From Cucumis sativus (Eukaryota; Streptophyta; Magnoliopsida; Cucurbitales; Cucurbitaceae), in contig NC_026659.2 in the NCBI RefSeq assembly GCF_000004075.3, positions 27,670,272-27,734,271 on the forward strand: a stretch of DNA of 64,000 bases. Direction: 5' to 3'. This document shows, one piece after another, positions 61,034-64,000 of this stretch (within the stretch, counting starts at the first letter, position 1; each line of letters opens with the position of its first letter). The position numbers were made by a program, and so were the translations under genes. The notes under the pieces were generated by a model. The model was not told the origin of the DNA. It saw only the letters and a list, made by a program, of their open reading frames with translations, and searched no databases.

Positions 61034-64000
61034 ATGAATGCCCCAATTATTGGTGAGTTCCTGCTTTTTCCCCCTAATTTCAAACCAAAATCTCTCCCAA
61101 TTGCACCGTTTTTTCGTTATTTATTTCTTGTTTTTTTTTTCCTTTTGCGAAGATCCGTTGCAGGGAGATTTCCCGGAGGTTATAGAAGAGTTTCTTGAAC
61201 ATGGAGTTATGAAATGCATCGCCTTTAACCGTCGTGGTACTCTCCTAGCAGGTACCCATGGCTGGCTTAGTTTGTTCGTGATTAGAAGTGCTTTGTTGTC
61301 GCTTATAGGAAGAAGATTTTGCTTTTGCTTTTGTTGTTTTTTGGGTTTTTTTGCTGCAGTTAGGCCTGTTTCTGTTCGTGTTTTAATTGTTAGTAACCGA
61401 AGTTGTTGCTCTCGATGACTTTATATCATAGAATGGAGCTTTTGTTGTCTATTCTTCTTCTTCTCTTTTTTAACAGTCACTGTTATTTGATGAAGTTACT
61501 TACAAAATATTGATTTCTGTAATGACTAATGATTACGCGTAAGAATGAGTTCATGCGGGGGTGTTGAAATATTCAATTTTTCCTTCTTATCTCCTCAGCT
61601 TGGGTAGGTTTCTATGTTCTTACCTGCGTTTCTTCACCTGGACAACTAATTTCGTCTAGGCGGTCGAATATGCATGATTATAGGAGGGAATCGAGGGATA
61701 CAGTATATATATAAATTCTATAGTTCTTCTACATTTCTCAAAGACAATGGACAGTCTAATTTTGTGTTGTTTTTTGGTCAAGCTCAGATAAACATGTTAA
61801 GTTTCATGTCACACTAACTGATACTGGGGTCGATTACACAAGCTTTGATGGCAGCCATCTAGGTAATACCCGCTAAATTTTATTGCTTTGTTGTTATTGT
61901 TGACAGCTGGATGCTCTGATGGAAACTGTGTTATTTGGGACTTCGAGACCAGAGGCATCGCTAAGGAGCTTAAAGATAAAGATTGTGTTTCTGCCATTAC
62001 TAGTGTTTGTTGGTCAAAATATGGCCACCAAATTCTTGTATCTGCTGCTGATAGGTCATTAACATTGTGGGATGTTCCCAAAGGGGAGAAGATTAACCGT
62101 ATAACGCTGCAACAGACACCCTTACAAGCTCGTCTGCATCCTGGATTGTCTCAACCATCTCTCTGCCTGGCATGCCCTCTCTCATCTGCTCCTATGATTG
62201 TTGACTTAAAGACAGGAAGCACAACTCTACTTCCAGTTTGTATTTCTGATACAGATACGGCTTCTGCTCGAGGCAAAGTTTCGGATGGAACTCCACCTTT
62301 TACTCCTACAGCAGCTTGCTTTAACAAGTATGGCAACCTGGTTTATGTAGGAAATTCTAAAGGTGAAATACTTATAATAGATTATGAAAGAATTCAAATA
62401 GAGGCCATGGTTCCAATTTCTGGAGGTGCTGTTGTCAAGAACATAGTTTTTAGTAGAAATGGTCAATACCTGCTCACTAATTCTAACGATAGAACAATTA
62501 GAATATATGAAAATCTCCTACCCAATAAAGATGGATTGAAAGTCATCGATGAAATTACAAAAGAGTTCGATGGGCTTGATGGTGCTGAGAAGCTGAAGGC
62601 TGTTGGAACAAAGTGTTTAACTCTTTTCCGGGAGTTTCAAGATTCGATAACTAGAATGCACTGGAAAGCACCTTGTTTCAGTGGTGATGGTGAGTGGGTT
62701 GTTGGTGGATCTGCAAGCAAGGGAGAACACAAGATTTACATTTGGGATCGGGCAGGTTATCTTGTAAAAATCCTCGAAGGTCCTAAGGAAGCATTGATTG
62801 ATTTAGGCTGGCATCCGGTTCATCCCATTGTTGTTTCTGTTTCACTTACTGGCTTGATTTATATTTGGGCTAAAGATTACACCGAGAATTGGAGTGCTTT
62901 TGCTCCTGATTTTAAAGAGCTCGAGGAAAACGAAGAATACGTAGAAAGAGAAGATGAATTTGATCTAAATCCTGAAACTGAGAAGGTAAGATTGTTATCG
63001 TTTTTTTTCCTCTGAATTTTCAGTTCTGTGCCTAGTTATATGACAGGTTTGTGATTTCAGGTGAAAGAACCTGATGTCAATGAAGATGAAGAAGTCGATA
63101 TCATAACCGTGGAGAAGGACTCAGCTTTCAGTGATTCAGATGCTTCACAAGATGAACTATGCTTCTTGCCATCTATCCCATGTCCTGATGTTATTGACCA
63201 ACAGGATAAGTGCGTAGAGATTTCTTCAAAAATGATCGATAATAACAATTCTGGATCCCCACTTTCAGAGGAGGCCGGTGTAAACGGTCGCACAACCAAT
63301 CATGCGTCAAGTCCAATGGAAGGTAAAATCTCAGTTGCTCAGTTCCTTGTGTGTTTTCTTGTATCTTTTCTTTGCTACCCTACAAAAAAGAACCATTGTG
63401 CTCAGTTTTCTTTGAAATTAGCATAAAGCCTTTAACTCAGTTTAGTTACTCAAGCAAGCACAAACATATCAAAGCTACATTGGGTATCCCCTGTTATTCT
63501 TCTAAATGGTATATGTGTTTCTAGAAGCAAACATATTTGTTATAACATGGGTATATTAGAGAGATAGGACGAGAAGTCAACGAAAAATTGGAGTTCTGTT
63601 CTAAGGACCATCTCTTTATCACCTTCTTTTGCACTTTTGGCTGACAAAGGGCCCTTTCTACCAAAAGTATCTTTGTGAATTGTTTTGAAAACTTTAGGAG
63701 TATCCATCAATCATCAAGTATTTGTAAACTTTTCTGTAGCCTTATCGTAATTTATATATAACCAAACTTACATTAAAAGGCATTTCTTTGAACCAACTGA
63801 ACCAATAGTTTCCCTATGCTTTTCTGCAACTTGTTCAGTTCGTTTCATTATTCAATAACTGTTTGGTTTGCTTTGCAGTGTTAGACAACACCGACGATGC
63901 AGGAGGAGCACGGATGAAAAGAAAACGGAAACCATCAGAGAAAGGACTGGAATTGCAAGCCGAGAAGGTGAAGAAACCCTCTAAACCTTCAAGTAGATTG
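61034..64000 (+). CDS. RBL: RBBP5-like WD40 protein (plant RBL, COMPASS subunit), partial at window end
   Basis: The RBBP5/RBL protein is a core subunit of the COMPASS-like complex that supports histone H3K4 methylation in the nucleus. Exons 61034-61052, 61153-61251, 61907-62985, 63061-63322 and 63879 to the window edge give 527 codons so far with all phases correct. It starts MNAPIIDPLQGDFPEVIEEF. WD repeats follow: KCIAFNRRGTLLAAGCSDGN, SVCWSKYGHQILVSAADRSL, YLLTNSNDRTIRIYE and IYIWDRAGYLVKILEGPKEA. A D/E-rich tail begins near LEENEEYVEREDEF, then a basic nuclear-localisation-like RMKRKRKPSEKG. Exon 3 alone carries most of the propeller. The 3' end lies beyond the window, probably close, since the family is about 530-560 aa. 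Two E2F-like sites lie just upstream. Confidence 0.92.

Noticed and set aside
1-64000. bacterial-type features (operons, CRISPR arrays, attachment sites)
   Set aside because: The intron-rich genes are plainly plant nuclear. The tandem repeats have no spacer structure, so none is a CRISPR array.

Overview
This is a plant nuclear window. The genes have many introns with canonical GT-AG borders, intergenic DNA is very AT-rich with long (TA)n runs, and the products are plant families: ABCG7, TBL, GT14, HIPP, PPR and an RBBP5-like WD40 protein. Several dispersed repeats look like ones I associate with Cucurbitaceae (cucumber or melon type), so a cucurbit is my best guess. That is inference, not proof.

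Layout. 1-1778: repeat-bearing intergenic DNA. 1779-7749 (-): ABCG7-type half-size ABC transporter, 11 exons, 797 aa, with a repeat-expanded C-terminal tail. 9048-11661 (-): TBL-family O-acetyltransferase-like protein, 3 exons, with a leader out to about 12370. 14899-15787 (-): small SAM methyltransferase, 2 exons. 19415-22603 (+): GT14 glycosyltransferase, 4 exons. 26950-28024 (+): heavy-metal-associated isoprenylated protein, 3 exons. 28025-35773: 7.7 kb without a recognisable gene. 35774-40987 (+): serine-rich plant protein of unknown function, 8 exons, with a LINE remnant in intron 4. 43479-45741 (-): REX1-B-domain protein, 4 exons. 46814-49600 (-): chimeric PPR gene. 50744-59536 (-): DExH3/DExH5-type RNA helicase with a dsRBD-like tail, 19 exons, 1144 aa, with a SINE in intron 9. 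61034-64000 (+, runs off the window): RBBP5-like COMPASS subunit (plant RBL).

The most interesting object is the gene at 46814-49600. Its first exon is a diverged copy of the helicase first exon, which carries the probable organelle transit peptide. The start of its second exon is a diverged copy of the helicase last exon, which carries the dsRBD-like domain. That reads in frame, without a stop, into a PPR protein resembling Arabidopsis At1g77170. The parent helicase lies immediately upstream on the same strand. A tandem helicase duplicate apparently lost its internal exons and fused to a neighbouring PPR gene, giving it a new N-terminus.

Other points of interest: two retroposons with target-site duplications (a 5'-truncated LINE with a 10-bp perfect TSD, and a SINE with a 13/15 TSD that seems to lack its B-box region); two GC-AG introns; a coding minisatellite in ABCG7; and a pair of E2F-like sites upstream of RBL. 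The genes do not form one pathway; this is ordinary euchromatin. All gene models were built by hand from splice consensus, reading phase and recalled family sequences, without transcripts.
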